Shown here: in pieces, positions 63,984 through 64,000 of the stretch
Layout: each line of letters begins with the position of its first letter
Position numbering within the stretch: position 1 is the first letter of the stretch
NCBI GenBank assembly: GCA_022484805.1
Contig: JAKVKP010000004.1
Coordinates: 1 to 64,000, forward strand
Length of the DNA: 64,000 nt
Direction: 5' to 3'
DNA from: Streptococcaceae bacterium
GTDB lineage: Bacteria > Bacillota > Bacilli > Lactobacillales > Streptococcaceae
Translations under genes and position numbers: made by a program
Notes under the pieces: generated by a model
What the model was told of the DNA's origin: nothing
What the model saw: only the letters and a program-made list of their open reading frames with translations
The model's database searches: none

Positions 63984-64000
63984 CTACATCTCACCTTTCA

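Overview
The window is low-GC Gram-positive DNA from the order Lactobacillales. The evidence is the conserved blocks gmk-rpoZ-priA-def-fmt-rsmB-stp-pknB, cysE-cysS-mrnC-rlmB followed by a ComX-like sigma factor, mreC-mreD-pcsB-like hydrolase with MurM/MurN-type ligases beside it, and a MacP-like gene next to mtnN. These suit Streptococcaceae (Lactococcus/Streptococcus-like) but several also occur in Enterococcaceae, so I do not name a genus. Most genes are on the minus strand. TTG and GTG starts backed by strong Shine-Dalgarno sequences are common.

Left accessory region (1-8.8 kb). The window opens inside an IS3-family element. Next comes an ABC-2 exporter with a LytTR regulator and DUF3021 membrane partner, preceded by a pair of 21-bp-spaced repeats. 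A tRNA-Thr(GGT) follows. Its 3' end is repeated 1.4 kb downstream, bracketing a small integrated-element remnant (DUF771-like gene and a RelB/PemK toxin-antitoxin pair) that has lost its integrase. Next are two copies of an unrecognised C-terminal toxin-like module alternating with two copies of an immunity-like module; one immunity copy is fused in frame to the second toxin-like tail. Back to back with them is a plus-strand cluster of tightly packed small genes: a glycine/alanine-rich hydrophobic protein, two related four-helix membrane proteins and a 40-residue ORF. These two blocks are the best candidates for undescribed biology here.

Metabolic and stress region (8.8-31 kb). It holds an Asp23/Gls24-DUF2273-AmaP envelope-stress operon and a TPM-domain protein. 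A complete L-sorbose PTS operon follows in the same gene order as the Klebsiella sorCDFBAME operon, with two SorC-like operators. A Cof phosphatase and a divergent MerR/MFS efflux pair with three tandem 20-bp operators come next, then a CadC/CadA metal-efflux pair. A five-gene zinc-sparing operon carries a Zur-type box: zinc-free S14, an unknown gene, a G3E GTPase, a NusG domain II protein and a 39-residue putative metal homeostasis protein. A YknWXYZ-like export complex closes the region.

Envelope and central region (30-64 kb). There is a polysaccharide deacetylase, a KimA-type potassium importer, two FemABX ligases, a CHAP hydrolase and MreCD. Isocitrate dehydrogenase and aconitase are adjacent without citrate synthase. 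A beta-glucoside PTS with phospho-beta-glucosidase and nagB with a NagR-type operator follow. The Stp/PknB signalling pair sits in the priA-fmt-rsmB block; the kinase has a 23-serine tail. The plus-strand cysE block runs into a ComX-like sigma gene whose ribosome binding site is buried in a terminator-like hairpin. The window ends with mtnN and a MacP-like gene. Family names rest on recognised motifs and gene order only; no search was run.
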